64,000 bases of DNA, taken from the NCBI GenBank assembly GCA_034231615.1, contig CM067310.1:4074510-4138509 (forward strand). Direction: 5' to 3'. Every line of letters starts with the position of its first letter. Positions within the stretch are counted from its first letter, which is position 1. Under the pieces are notes generated by a model. The model was not told where the DNA came from and made no database searches. It saw nothing but the letters and a program-made list of their open reading frames with translations. The position numbers and the translations under genes were made by a program. Origin of the DNA: Meghimatium bilineatum (taxonomy: Eukaryota > Mollusca > Gastropoda > Stylommatophora > Philomycidae). This document shows, piece by piece, positions 11,760-23,520 of this stretch.

Positions 11760-13430
11760 GTCGTCGGATCATCATCACTAAAACTGGACATGTCCATAGT
11801 TGCTCAGATCTCTCCCTGAGTGTATCCACCATTACACTTCTACTGACAGTACCGGTCCTATGCTAGTTGACCATCATTCTTCTGTGCCCTCCAAAATGTT
11901 CATATCAAGCAACACAGCATTTTAAACCTAGCCATTGAAAAGAAATCATTATCCACACTAGTCTCACTCTCGCGTGCTATATCTCTTAAGGAGTTCAGAA
12001 CGTTAGCTCGATCCATTGCCCTGTGCCACAATCACGCATAACGTCAGTTGATCTGCTCTTTCATTGCCTCGAACACTCACATGTCCTGGCACGAAAATAA
12101 ATGTAACCACTTTCAGTGTCTCACCTTTCTAAAGGCCTCAATCCACTGTTCGCGAACGAGACCCACTTGCACCTTCCTAATCGTTATAAGTCACTCAAGA
12201 TGCAGACCTGCATTACCTTCTGTGTGCATTCCCACTTAAATGCCATAGTCTCCATGGTCATTCTACTCGTAGTAACCGCAAAAGCACTACTCTCCTTCTT
12301 GATCGTTTCACCTGCGCACTGAGCTGTGAACATGCCTAATCACATATCCCTCTTTGGTATTCTCACTGACCAAAGCCTGCACTTCTTTCTCCACAACTGT
12401 GGGACACATTCTCTACATTCCCAGCTAAGTGATATTACTACTGTTTCGAAATCTGTGGGTAGACTTATCCATTTCGCACCTGCTGCCACACCTTGCAATC
12501 TGCACAAGCTTTGTATGACGTCCCATCCACGACATCCCTCTCTTAAGTCTGCTGTCTTAAACTTTCTGTATTTCGGAATGCAACAGGTGTTCCTTATATG
12601 CATGTATTTGAAGGTACGCCCATGCATGGCAATACTGTATTCTGTGATCTGCTGTTGGACAGTCAAGTATGTACCGCATAGCTCTTGTCGATGCGTCTCT
12701 TGTGCACCAATTTTGATACGCATTGCTGCATTCTATCGAGTCTTTCTATCTGAGTTTGGCTAAGAGTCAGAATTGCCAGTGCATATTCCACCACAACCAC
12801 CACCAAACCTTGGTACAAAAGAAATAACAACCTCTTCTCACACTGCGCAGCAGCCATAACCTTCATTGCTACTAAGCATTTGCCTGCCCTTATGATAACG
12901 TGATCAAAATGTTCCCTGAAACTCAGACTCCTGTCAGAAAACACACCTAGATATCTCATCGTGCTGGTTCTTTCTAAATTTTTCCCGGACAACGAAACAT
13001 GTGGCATGAGTGTCTTTACCATATGATTGTTGAAGCAAAACCACGTCATGAATGCCTTAAAAGGATTTATCACTGCCCGCGTGTCTCTACACCAATTCGC
13101 CAGTCTTTCCAGCTCCTTTTGTAGTTCCACAACGCACTCTTCTCAGTTTCTGCCCTGCCTATGCACCAGGTTGTCATCGGAGTACATTATTCTGCCAGTA
13201 CCTGTGATTTGATTGCAGGTGATGTACTGTGTATATATTGAAAAGCACCGGAGATAGAGGCGATCTCTGTGGCAGACCAGGGATAATAACCGTTGGTGAA
13301 GATACCCAGTTACCATACTTAAGAACTACTATCCTGTGCATCAGGGCCGCACCAACCCACCGCACGACAAAAGGATTTACTGCAAGATTTAACAGTTAGT
13401 CCATCAAGATATCCAAGGACATCCTATTGT
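11760..13430 (-). mobile_element. Non-LTR retrotransposon with RNase H (I/Nimbus-like), 5'-truncated
   Basis: In reverse order: reverse transcriptase motif GLPQRSPLSPVLFNIYT (13300-13200), thumb region INPFKAFMTWFCFNNH and MRYLGVFSDRSLSFREHFDH (13130-12663), connection (12723-12340), RNase H ending FVPGHVSVRGNERADQLT (about 12075) and a C-terminal tail to about 11765. The polymerase YxDD segment is degraded. RNase H behind the reverse transcriptase places it in the I-like group; Nimbus from a snail is the family I recall, but this is not verified. Broken by several frame shifts. Confidence 0.75.
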
Positions 13431-13539
13431 TCGCATCCTCGAGATTCTTTTACTGTGCCCTTTAGATAGATATTATTGAACATGTCCACCAACTCTCCCA
13501 ACTTCTCTATTTCATGATAAAGCGTCTCTTATCATATGC

Positions 13540-13590
13540 ATGGCAAGTCAAAGATGTTATTCTTTCTTCCCTTCGGGACTCGTTTACAAC
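13540..13590 (-). mobile_element. SINE-L 5'-end scrap
   Basis: GTTATTCTTTCTTCCCTTCGGGACTCG resembles the SINE-L 5' end in reverse. Confidence 0.35.
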
Positions 13591-13734
13591 GAACGATATT
13601 ATTACATAATACGTTGTATTAAGCAATCTTCAAAGCTCTAGATTTTTTGGGTTCATGTTCAAGCATACAGCGCGTGAAGAATTCTACGAATTTCCTATAG
13701 GGAACATAAGACCAATGTATACGTAAGAAATAAA

Positions 13735-14050
13735 GTAGAGATGTGTGCAGGTGTCCAGGAGCCATTGCTTTCAATAGTGAAACGACGAAAACTAGCATGG
13801 TTCGGACATGTATGCAGGCACGATTCCTTGTCAAAAACAATACTGCAGGGAACTGTCGAGGGTGGAAGAAGCAGAGGAGTACAAATAAAGACATGGACAG
13901 ACAACATCAAGGAATGGACAGGGCTAGATATTTCCACACTCATCCGCATCGCTGAGGATAGAATTCGCTGGAAGACTCTGTGTGCTGAAGCTTCCAATGT
14001 GGTACCCCTACGACCCTGAAGGGTTATGGGTTTTATTGATATTGATTGAT
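13735..14050 (+). mobile_element. RTE-like LINE 3' end with ATTG-type tail
   Basis: Open for 92 codons: VKRRKLAWFGHVCRHDSLSK, EGGRSRGVQIKTWTDNIKEW, IRIAEDRIRWKTLCAEAS. A classic RTE/BovB-like C-terminus. After the stop comes GGGTTTTATTGATATTGATT, an ATTG-type 3' tail. Confidence 0.8.
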
Positions 14051-14399
14051 ACAGCGCGTCTTCTGCTGCATCTGTCGCATTCATATGCCAGATAGGTATT
14101 GAAAAAAGTCGTTTCGTTTACAACGGTCATATACAATTAGTGTCAGATAGCAAACATATTAACTTTAAATGGCAATTATGTAACATTTATTACAAGTCCA
14201 AATATATTTCATTAGTTCTCTTTCTTGAATTAATCGATAGATGAGTAGGCATATATTTTAAAAGCCACCCATCCATAAACATATAACCATAACGCGCCAG
14301 AGCCTTAGGAATACTACATTTGATGAGTCAACACAAATAATATCTAATTTTTATACCAACACTGTGCTACCAATGTAAAACATGGTCTTCAATGTCAAA

Positions 14400-14810
14400 C
14401 AGTTTCGCAGCAGAGGAAAATCGTCACATTTGAAATGAAGCGTCTGGGAAAAGCTGCAATGGTTACCAAACTATATAAAATAAGAAATTAGGAAAAGAGT
14501 TGGTATAATATCATGTATCGAACATATTGAGAGACAGCAAGTAAAATGGTTCGGTTACCTTATGAGAATGAAGCCAAACCAAATACCAATAAGAGCATAT
14601 AACACAAGAATATCCGGGCGTAAGGCCAAAGGTGGGTCAAGAAAACGGTGGATAAAAAACACCAAGATAGCTTTGAACAAACATGGACTAAATGCAACCT
14701 CGGCGACACATCTGGCCTTGGAACGACAGCTTAAGCTCCAACCCCTACGCTTAACGGCAAGTGTGAATGCGATCAACAATCATTCACCTGGGGATAGGCA
14801 ATAGACAACA
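14400..14810 (+). mobile_element. RTE-like LINE 3' fragment
   Basis: Contains QQVKWFGYLMRMKPNQIP and SRKRWIKNTKIALNKHGLN followed by a short tail. The WFG-LMRM phrase links it to 4795-5160. Confidence 0.68.
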
Positions 14811-15170
14811 CAGGGTCCTCTAGCGATACTTATGAGTGTTGAATAATCTTGAAAAATTCAGTTCAGTCTATGATTTTGTTTTCTATATCCTCTCTTCTTC
14901 TTTCATCTGCATCTGTTTTTGACAGGATATCATTTCGGAATATATGTTCAAATTATATGTACATATATCCGTATACAGGTGTATTTTTTAAATATATAAA
15001 ATTATATCTACAAATGGTTTAGAATCTGGCAATGGCAGAAATCTTGCTAATGAAGTGTCATGTAAACACGTCGATGGAACGTGTGTTTTAAAATCAAAGT
15101 GAAACATTTTATTCATACATGCATTATTCATAATTATCATTTATTGTAGTCAGACAACCCAATGCTTTAA

Positions 15171-15272
15171 ATGGCTAACCATTCGCAAAAGAAATCAACA
15201 AAATCTGAAGCTGCTCAATCACAGTCTTTGCTTTCAAAAGCTTTGACGCCGGAGTTTCCGTGGATTGATAAG
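15171..15272 (+). CDS. RAB5IF: RAB5IF exon 1
   Basis: Encodes residues 1-34, ending PEFPWIDK. To keep frame with exon 2 (DEFLDV) the exon must end at AAG before GCAGGT, a GC donor. Using the nearby GTAGTA (15277) would bring in a stop at once. Confidence 0.85.
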
Positions 15273-18200
15273 GCAGGTAGTAGGTAGATGAATTGAAAGC
15301 GTAACAGTATAGCCGGTCTAGGCCTATCAGTATAGCCGGTCTAGTAAATGCATAAAATACTTCACATGCATAGTCACTGATATAATTAATCAGAGAACGT
15401 GGTTACTCGACTACCATGTATCAATATAATTTATATGATGACGATTAATGAATAGAGCCAACTCCCTCATTATGCCAAGTAGCCTAGATAATAGAGGTCA
15501 TTTGACTAAGCCTACATGAACCAAATTACAAAAGCACTACTGATATCCCCATCAAGATTAGTCTCTTGTCATGAAAATTGAGTTTAAAGTGTGACACCAG
15601 TGGCCAAAAATTTAAAGCCTCCTCGCCAGATCTACCCACATCAGATAAAGTAAATACCAATATTGTCTGCCGCAACAAACTAAATGACAAGAAATAATTA
15701 GAATCATAATTAAGAAAGGCAGGAATCACTCAATTGAAGATTGATTTCAGAAATTCTCAATTGTGATAAGAGACTCACTTTCAGTATTGCACCACTGACC
15801 CAGAAAGATCAAACCCTTTATGGCACAGTGTAATTGATGGTTGAAGAGTGGAGTCTTCTAAAAGTAGGCATACATGTGAGATGTAATTATGTGACATAGA
15901 GTCAGAGTAAATATAATTCATTCAGGCGTTTGCGCATATGTTTCTCGTAAGGAACTCAATATGTCAGCATGATCTATTGCTCTACCCCAAAACACAGTAG
16001 CAGAGCGATCCAGCCAATCTGCTCTCTCGTTTCCCTGAACACCGATATGACCACAAGAAAATTAATGCAAATTATTGTAGTAACATTATTGCATTGAGTA
16101 TTACCATATTTCTGATCTATCATAGCGCTTTCGACGCTCTGCGAAATTGGTCACGAGGTTCTATAACGGCAATTTGACGGTCATCGAAATTGGTCAGGAA
16201 AGTGCTAAGGATGCAGGCATGAGTTGCCCCCTGTGGACTCATCCAGTTCACAGCCTTGGTCCCTGCCATAATTTCCAGTCGTACTTTTTGTAGTCTCAGC
16301 AAAAGCACCACTCTTCTCTTTGATCATCTTATCTGCAGACTGAACTGTGACGGCCGAAGTAACATGCATGTCTAACAATGAACCATCCGTGTATATAATA
16401 ATGTTCCCTTCCCTGAAATTCTTGCTGATCAATGCCTGCGCCTCAGACTTCACAGCAATAGGGCACCACTCTCCTTATGTTGTCTGTGGGTTCTTATAAC
16501 TCTGAAGGAGGTCCGTAATTCACAGGCACACTTAACCATTTCGCACCATGTGCCACATCTTCCAATATACACATACTTTGTATGATGTCCACATGCCTCA
16601 TCCATGACTTTCAATTTTTTAGTTTACTACTTTTCACTTGTAGTTCAACAGTCTAGTAAAAGTTGCACAGCTTGTACTGATGTACCTCTAGTACACCCAA
16701 GTATTTTATGCATCACCTCATTCTGTATCTTGTCCAATCTTTCATTCTGCACCTGGCATCAGTGATCAAACAGACATCGGTGAATAAACTTAAAACTAAC
16801 AATTTAGTCAGCAGGCGAAACTATATATTCTTCATCGTTCATTCTTAATCTCCAATTGGATCTCTCTTTCACCAAAACAATGGCCCTACTAGATTTCCAG
16901 CAGGATATACTCCAGAGATTGGAAATGCGTTGTGTGAAACTATATCTAATGCATGTAACAGTACAGTGTAATCCCCCTACAGTGCGTCCCTTTATAGCAC
17001 TTTTCAGAATCCCCAATTATTGGTATCCTTTATTGTTTGTACTCTAGTGATTTTCTGTTATTACATACATATTTCGTCAGTTCGAACCAAGTTGTTATAA
17101 TGAGATTCAACTGTATAAGTCTAACTTGAAAATGGAAGACAAACACTGTTTCAACTCCAAAGACATTAGCAGACCACTCAAACCTCTGAGAACACTTCAG
17201 GACTGCCCAAAATGCATAAATACATCCAGCAAAAACAGCATATCTGGACAGAGGTTAAGAAAAGCCATGGGGAAGCTACTTTGACCTGGAGAAGGCTGCA
17301 CTTCATCCTTGCAACAAGATTGACTATCTAGCATGACAGCAGCTCTGAACACAGAAGAAAAAAATATCAGATTACTGCAGACCCATGTTTCTTTATTTGC
17401 ACATTCTAATTTAATTACAGCAAAACTACTGTCTTCTATACAATCATAAGGGCTTATAACTACTGTTTGTCATTTACACAATCATAAGGGCTTATTACTA
17501 CTGTTTGTCATTTACACAATCATAAGGGCTTATAACTAGTTTGTCTTCTATACAATCATAAGGAGTTGTAACTATTGCAAGTCTTCTACACAATCGTACT
17601 TACGTAAAACACAGGTTTATATATCGCTTCAATGAGACACAACAGACTATAACTAAAACTAATAGGTGTTACGTTTTGTTACATTTCACACAGTTACCTT
17701 GTATTGATTGTCATACACAATCGTAATGGCTTGTAACTTAAAGTAATACCGGTAATTTTATTTTTCAGGATGAGTTCCTAGATGTCATTTATTGGATGCG
17801 ACAAATCATGGGCATTATACTTGGATTAATTTGGGGAATTTTCCCATTGAAAGGACTTCTTGGGCTTGCCTTGTATGTCTTGTTATTTTATTCTACGGTG
17901 GAATCCCTCTATAGCGCATTTTCTTTTATAACATATTGTTTTATAACAGCACTTTTCAAAATCCCCAATTATTTGTATTCTATATCATCTGTACTGTATA
18001 TAGAAAATCTGTTATTACATACCTACATATTTTGTTGAGTCCAGACCAAGTTGTTATAACGGGATTCCACTGTAATGCAATGTTTTGTACTTTTTTTTCA
18101 CCATTTTTAACTGTCAGTATTTTGTTTCTTTGATGAAAAATTGTGTCTGAACAAATTTTTCTTTTGCTGTACTGTGTTGAAATACAATTCAGTGTCATAG

Positions 18201-21200
18201 AACCCTGTTGATGACATCAGTGATGAACTGCCAATCCGGAAGTTGATAAGAATCTGCTTTATCAGTGTTGCTTTCAGAACTTTGTAGAGACAAAGCATTA
18301 ATATAACATGCATTCATAATCCCACAAATATAACAATGCCTTTGAGACAATAATGATATGAGCTCGGATGACACCTCTGTTACTCAAACTGAGGAGGACA
18401 TATGCTTCTATCAGAAAGACTATGGGCTATCAAGAACTGAGGAGGACATATGCTTCTATCAAGAACTGAAGAGGACATATGCTTCTATCAAGAACTGAGG
18501 AGGACATATGCTTCTATCAAGAACTGAGGAGGACATATGCTTCTATCAAGAACTGAAGAGGACATATGCTTCTATCAAGAACTGAGGAGGACATATGCTT
18601 CTATCAAGAAATGAGGAGGGCATATGCTTCTATCAAGAACTGAGGAGGACATATGCTTCTATCAAGAACTGAGGAGGACATATGCTTCTATCAGAAAGAC
18701 TATGGGCTATCAAGAACTGAGGAGGACATATGCTTCTATCAAGAACTGAGGAGGACATATGCTTCTATCAAGAACTGAGGAGGGCATATGCTTCTATCAA
18801 GAACTGAGGAGGGCATATGCTTCTATCAAGAACTGAGGAGGACATATGCTTCTATCAGAAAGACTATGGGCTATCAAGAACTGAGGAGGACATATGCTTC
18901 TATCAGAAAGACTATGGGCTATCAAGAACTGAGGAGGACATATGCTTCTGTCAGAAAGACTATGGACTATCAAGAACTACCACTTCTCAGCAATATAATG
19001 GCATTAGGTCAAAGGGCATGAGCCCATGGACTGCTGAATCAGCAGCCAACCAACCATCAAAAACTACTTGCTCACAGCTAGATGGGTTACTTCATCATCA
19101 TGCAAATTGTGACACTGTTTTACTAACATGAAATTTTACACATTACTAAAATTAGTTAGTAGTTTTTACACAAACCCTTCAACAATTCCTATCTATTGTT
19201 GTTTCCTCTACACTGATTTAAACCAATATTACACAGTGCAGTTAGAACCAATATTACACAGTTGCAGTTAGAACCAATATTACACAGTTGCAGTTAGAAC
19301 CAATATTACACAGTTGCAGTTAGTTTACAACATATTATTTCTACTCAATATATCTGCCATTTTTGTGTTCAGTTATATCCCTTTAAAGTCAGATATTTTT
19401 TAATGTATCCTTGAAATTTTCAAGTTGTTACATGATTTTTATGATACTCTGCATGTGTTCCCCAAAAATTGTGTAATGCAACTTTTTTTGGTGTGCATTT
19501 TTACATATTTATTTTTCTGATGTATCTTCACTTTAGTTAGTTTTGTAAAATGAAATATACAGTATTGTTATCACTTTAGTTTATTTCTGCATTCAGTTTT
19601 GGTAAAAAATATAGTTCTTTCCAAAAATAACATTATAAAAGGGTACCATGTCCATAGTATCAATACTATACTTTTCTTTAAAAAAAAAAAGGTTTCCATA
19701 CCATATCTATCTGAATCTATACATTTGAAATATTCAGTCACCAAATTTTTTATCATGGGAAAACCTTAAATAGTGTAATAGAGGGTTAACTATATCCATG
19801 AGTTTGATTTCTTCCACACATTCTTTAAACAATTCTTATCTATTGCTGATTTCTGCTATGTTTTATTAATTCATATTTTTTTGTTACAGATTTCTCCTGG
19901 TGAATGTTGCCATAGTGTATATTTATTACAATAGTTTCCAGAAAGTTGAAGAGGAGGAGTATGGAGGAGCTACAGAGATACTTAAAGAAGGACTGATGAC
20001 ATCATTTTCATCTTTTATGGTAATTTAACTTTTTAAAAACTCCCAAACAGAAATGTTTGTACAGTGGAATCCTAATATAACGAATTAGTCCGGACTGACA
20101 GTATGTAATACTGGAATTTTGTTATATATAGCTATGGACAGTTATTACCGTAAGCTATGTCCCATCCCTTAAGTATTATTGTGCAATAATAATAACAAAT
20201 GACGGCAGACGTGAAACAAGTTAAAAAGAGAATAGGAATGGCTAAAAGTACCTTCAATGACGTGAGGAAAAAAGTTAACATCAAAACAAATTACAAACAA
20301 GCTAAACATAAGGAATTATGAAGGGTACATCTATTCTATATTAATGTATGGCTCAGAAACATCGACAATAAGCAAACAATTAAAGACAGAATTGATCACT
20401 TTGAGATGTGAATATACAGAAGAATAAGGAGAACATCATGGAAAGAGAAGAAACAAATAAAGAGGTTCTAACAACACTTAATATGAAGGAAATAAAGATT
20501 AAACAAAATATTTTGGACATAATAACGGACATAACTGACACCTTGTTGAAGACTTTACTTGAGAGTAAAGTCGAGTGGAGGTGAGCAAAAGATAGGCAGA
20601 GATACAAGTGGGAGAATAACATGACAAGATGAACAGGTTACAGTGTAGCACAGTGCACCATCAAGACAAGAGATGTTGGAGATCTGTTGCAACCAACCCT
20701 CGTTGCGGAGACGGCACTTGATGATGTCCCATGCAATTATTAGCATTTTATGTCCCTTGTACAATGTTTCACACTAATCACCGGGTTTCAAGGATCAGAA
20801 ATGGTGTATCAGTTCCTTGTGGGAAGGAGAAGTTATTGTTTGGTAATCTTTGACTTTCATTGTAGACAAGGAAACCTGTAGAGGATTATACCTTGGTTAC
20901 ATACGCTCTGCTTTAGAATACAACAGTGCACTCCCAAAACATATTCCAAGACAAACGTAGAATCTCTAGACAGAGTGCGAAACAATGCCCTATGCCTTAT
21001 TAGTGGAGCAGTATGAAGATGAAATAACAGCACTAGAAGTTGCCTTGTACCACCTGAAAACCATATTTGATGCTTTTCTATCAAAAGTCCAAAACATTGT
21101 GATTTTTACAGACTCTATGTCTGCTTTTCAAGCACTAGAATGTGATGGACATTGTAAGCCTGAGCTGGTTGAAATATATCACCATGCTAACCAGCTGCTT

Positions 21201-21985
21201 ACATCTTATTAAGTCAGCATTGTTATGCAGTGGATTCCTCGCCACTTAAACACACCTGGTAATGACAAGGCAGACAGACTAGCAAAGAAGGAAGCAAAAC
21301 AAGAACAGCCATATACACAAACAACCATGCACACAGTTAAAATTATGTTGAACTCTGTGAACAAAGAAAATTGGATGAACAGATGGGCCATGGGAATTAT
21401 GATTACAAATTTGTTAATAGAGAGACACCATGAAGCGCAATTGTGTGCAAACCATTGCCAACAAAACCACTAAATTTGCACTTTTTTATGAGACGCGAGC
21501 CGAAGGTTAATAAATCCTCCGCCTGTGTGTTACCGGGGCCCGAAAGGGGAACAAAGAATAGCAACACTATTTACCTTCCAGGAATGTCGTAAAAGGAGTT
21601 TATGGGATGGAGTTGGCTGTCCCATTCCATATGTGTCAGTGACCCTAAGCCATGCTGAAGTCGGATGTGTCAGGCCGAAAGGCGCAGATACGCAGCAATG
21701 CTTTAAACCATGACACAACACATTCTGTTCTTCAGACTACATCCTGAAAATCTGCAGGAGTTTGAGAACGAATGCAGAAGAAGAAGAATAAATCCTCGAT
21801 GCTTCTATATTCATTTACATATGTACTTGCAGAGACTTGGTACCAATAGGTCATTCTATAGTGTTATGTAAGTTCAGCCGCCAATTCTTTGTCTTGCTTA
21901 GATCATTTAATATTTCCATGTTCTTCTATTGCAGGTAGCGTGGATCATTTTATATTCTGCTCTTCATTCAGAGCCGTTATCTTAG
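15171..21985 (+). CDS. RAB5IF: RAB5IF / C20orf24 (OPTI, RCAF1) homologue, complete, four exons
   Basis: Exons 15171-15272, 17769-17872, 19890-20019 and 21935-21985 give 387 nt, 128 residues. The start ATG opens MANHSQKKSTKSEAAQ, a polar N-terminus. DEFLDVIYWMRQIMGII then leads into hydrophobic spans at about residues 41-60, 63-83 and 107-122. The family signature VEEEEYGGATEILKEGLMTS occupies residues 88-107. In mammals the protein partners TMCO1 in the ER multipass translocon (GEL complex) and has been linked to respirasome assembly; both are family knowledge. Length matches the family (about 130 residues). Phases are 0, 2 and 0; intron 1 needs a GC donor. It runs toward NOP9, stop to stop 3.0 kb apart. 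First AATAAA after the stop is at 22381. Confidence 0.93.
15900..16780 (-). mobile_element. LINE fragment: RT C-terminus and RNase H
   Basis: Second copy of the family at 11760-13430. Reverse strand gives RLDKIQNEVMHKILGCTRG (about 16735), NIIIYTDGSLLDMHVTSA (the catalytic Asp of RNase H, about 16400) and the domain end near 15980. Frame is broken repeatedly. Confidence 0.7.
16829..16943 (-). mobile_element. SINE-S fragment
   Basis: Reverse copy: CGTTCATTCTTAATCTCC, CCTACTAGATTTCCAGCAGG, GGAAATGCGTTGTGTG. The 5' third is missing. Confidence 0.75.
16962..17115. mobile_element. MITE, pogo/Tigger-like ends, copy 1
   Basis: Starts TACAGTGTAATCCCCCTA and ends GTTATAATGAGATTCAACTG-TA: inverted ends of the TACAGTGGAATCCC type bounded by TA. 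Inner AGAATCCCCAATTATT is shared by all copies here. Confidence 0.78.
17439..17590. repeat. 38-bp tandem repeat, four copies
   Basis: CAATCATAAGGGCTTATAAC begins units at 17441, 17479 and 17517, with a variant at 17553. Confidence 0.88.
17769..17872 (+). CDS. RAB5IF: RAB5IF exon 2
   Basis: Acceptor TTTTTCAG; encodes DEFLDVIYWMRQIMGIILGL and the turn FPLKGLLGLA. Donor TT|GTATGT leaves phase 2. A MITE starts only 22 bases past the donor. Confidence 0.92.
17894..18074. mobile_element. MITE, pogo/Tigger-like ends, copy 2
   Basis: 181 bp, TACGGTGGAATCCCTCTATA to TTGTTATAACGGGATTCCAC-TGTA. The best-matched inverted ends of the five copies. It lies 22 bases downstream of RAB5IF exon 2. Confidence 0.85.
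18388..18975. repeat. Composite tandem array, 29-bp and 48-bp units
   Basis: Units of AACTGAGGAGGACATATGCT plus TCTATCAAG (29 bp) alternate with longer units in which AGAAAGACTATGGGC is added (48 bp). About 17 units in RAB5IF intron 2. A single related unit lies at 36437-36490, so the array probably grew from a dispersed repeat. Confidence 0.93.
18976..19060 (+). repeat. Dispersed repeat shared with 59808-59892
   Basis: CAGCAATATAATGGCATTAG, GTCAAAGGGCATG-GCCCATGGAC and GCAGCCAACCAACC occur in the same order at both places. Probably part of a larger mobile element I cannot name. Confidence 0.6.
19215..19322. repeat. 26-bp tandem repeat, four copies
   Basis: TTAGAACCAATATTACACAG repeats at 26-base spacing in RAB5IF intron 2. 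Confidence 0.9.
19890..20019 (+). CDS. RAB5IF: RAB5IF exon 3
   Basis: Acceptor TTTGTTACAG; second membrane span, then QKVEEEEYGGATEILKEG and TSFSSFM. Donor ATG|GTAATT. Confidence 0.93.
20060..20140. mobile_element. MITE fragment, copy 3
   Basis: TACAGTGGAATCCTAATATA opens a truncated or different-bodied copy, 41 bases after RAB5IF exon 3. Confidence 0.6.
20180..20760 (+). mobile_element. RTE-like LINE reverse transcriptase 3' half
   Basis: Reads KKRIGMAKSTFNDVRKKV (about 20230), a YGSET-equivalent at about 20345, YRRIRRTSWKEKK (about 20410), DRQRYKWENNMTR (about 20590) and ends near PTLVAETALDDVP. Same family as 44530-44725. In RAB5IF intron 3. Confidence 0.68.
20840..21480 (+). mobile_element. 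LINE RNase H fragment
   Basis: VRNNALCLISGA, then EITALEVALYHLKTIF, NIVIFTDSMSAFQALE (RNase H Asp in the FTDS box) and QWIPRHLNTPGNDKADRLAK, the domain end with the usual Asp. One frame break between the two main segments. Confidence 0.78.
21520..21786 (+). mobile_element. SINE-L, full length, with target-site duplication
   Basis: GCCTGTGTGTTACCGGGGCC to AACGAATGCAGAAGAAGAAG, flanked by AATAAATCCTC at 21509-21519 and 21787-21797 (11 bp). Inserted at the end of the LINE remnant in RAB5IF intron 3. Confidence 0.9.
21935..21985 (+). CDS. RAB5IF: RAB5IF exon 4
   Basis: Acceptor CTATTGCAG; encodes VAWIILYSALHSEPLS and TAG, completing the third membrane span. Confidence 0.92.
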   Translation, partial: VAWIILYSALHSEPLS

Positions 21986-22187
21986 CAACTTCCTGACGCT
22001 TCCGAGAGAGTTCCATGTTTATACAAGTGCTGCAGTGTATACAGATGTCAGAGAGAAAACAATTATTGAGGCCGACTGCTAAAATTGTATACTCGAAGTG
22101 ACCGAATACAACACACAATAAGGCAGTCTTACAAATAACAAGACACGATCAGATATACATTTTTCAAATACATGACTCCATATTCTT

Positions 22188-22280
22188 ATTTCTTTCATTC
22201 TCAAACTCCTGCAGATTAGCAGGATGTAGTCCAGAGAACATCATGCAGTGTGTCATGGTTTACAACTTGGGTGCGATGTC
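22188..22280 (-). mobile_element. SINE-L 3' fragment
   Basis: TTCATTCTCAAACTCCTGCA, GATTAGCAGGATGTAGTCC, TGTCATGGTTTACA. It falls between the RAB5IF stop and its likely poly(A) signal, so may be part of the 3' UTR. Confidence 0.75.
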
Positions 22281-22380
22281 AGCATTATATGAGCCAATCA
22301 ATATTTGATCGTACCTGTAATACCATTATCAAGTGCAGGAGATTTTTAAAAAGAATGGTAGATGTCTTCATTAATCTTGT

Positions 22381-22386
22381 AATAAA
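22381..22386 (+). promoter_or_regulatory. Candidate poly(A) signal of RAB5IF
   Basis: First AATAAA after the RAB5IF stop, 395 bases downstream. Confidence 0.35.
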
Positions 22387-22652
22387 CTGTCACAAAAGAT
22401 ATCTTATATTTCTGCAAGTTCTTTGTATATTAATTGACTCGTTTGTAATGTGTAATTGTATTTAACTTTCTACTGACAAGCAATCCAGATCTTAATTATC
22501 CATTACCAAGTGTGACCGCATTGTTTTTAAATATCAGTATAAAATCAAACTCATGCCAGTGATCTTAGATATTTTCTATGTGACATAATAACTTTGCATT
22601 TTCTGAATGAATTTGAAAACCCTAGTTATTTCAAAGAGAAATCCTACTTATT

Positions 22653-22830
22653 ATGCCTGTGTGTTGCCGGGAATTAGAGGGGGAGCAAAGAATAGCAGCA
22701 CTGTTAACTGCCACTCAGCATTCATTCTCAAACTCCCGCTGGATCTTGTAGCAGGACCATGATCCTACTAGATTTCCTGCGGGATGTAGTCCAGAGAATA
22801 GAAATGTGCTGCGTCACCGTTTTATTCATG
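22653..22830. mobile_element. SINE-L head (+) abutting SINE-S (-)
   Basis: 22653-22711 is the first 60 bases of SINE-L (GCCTGTGTGTTGCCGGG). It is cut at TTAACTGCC by SINE-S in reverse (22712-22830: CAGCATTCATTCTCAAACTC to GTCACCGTTTTATTCATGG). Confidence 0.75.
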
Positions 22831-22854
22831 GAATAAATAGGGATCATGGGAAAA

Positions 22855-22925
22855 CCAACTGAATATCATGGAAATATCAACTGAATATCATGGAAATATC
22901 AACTGAATATCATGGAAATTCAACA
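22855..22925. repeat. 22-bp tandem repeat, three copies
   Basis: AACTGAATATCATGGAAAT recurs at 22-base spacing. Confidence 0.8.
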
Positions 22926-23389
22926 ACTATTTTGGTCATTAAAGTATTTAACCAGCAACCCAGAGCGTAATTATCTCCTGCTACCAGGGCTGTTTGCACA
23001 TCTTTTGGAAAAATGTGTGTCTCGAAAAAATATGTAGAAAATTGAAATCACAACATAGAGCCTTGCAATTTTTATTGTGTCATAATGAGATTATCTGTAG
23101 AAGTTTTAATCTCCAAGTAATGAACACACCTGTAAAACATTATTGAAGAATTCACCGGCACATTTTGTCGATAATAAAATACTTTGTAGTGTGACCTTGT
23201 TGGAATGACATTCTATCCCAGATGAGCTATTTTCAGTCCCTGTAAACCTATCACTACTGTTGTCATATTACTGAAGTATTATAACAGTTTCCACGATTGA
23301 AGTTGGTCACCAACGGAATTAACCAGAAATTTGATGGTCGTCAAACGTGGTCGGCCAGTAAATTGTTAACAGCGTTTATACTCATAGAC

Positions 23390-23520
23390 GGCTCATAATA
23401 TTAGGTATGTTGATTATCATCTTCGTACACCGGACACGTCCATAGCTGCTCCGATTGCCTCTTCAGTAAATCTCTCAGGGTATAACGGCTGATGGTTCCG
23501 GTTCTTTGTTGGTTCACTAC
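23390..23520 (-). mobile_element. Tail of RNase H-type LINE
   Basis: The phrases CACCGGACACGTCCATAG, AGTAAATCTCTCAGGGTA and TGGTTCCGGTTCT match the reverse of 49080-49230 and the end of the 11760-13430 copy. Confidence 0.55.

Larger units (their letters stand above)
15273..17768 (+). other. RAB5IF intron 1
   Basis: 2.5-kb GC-AG intron containing a LINE RNase H fragment (15900-16780), a SINE-S scrap, a pogo-like MITE and a 38-bp tandem array. Confidence 0.75.

Noticed and set aside
12326-12763. 145-residue open frame on the plus strand
   Set aside because: Antisense to LINE reverse transcriptase sequence, which reads sensibly on the minus strand.
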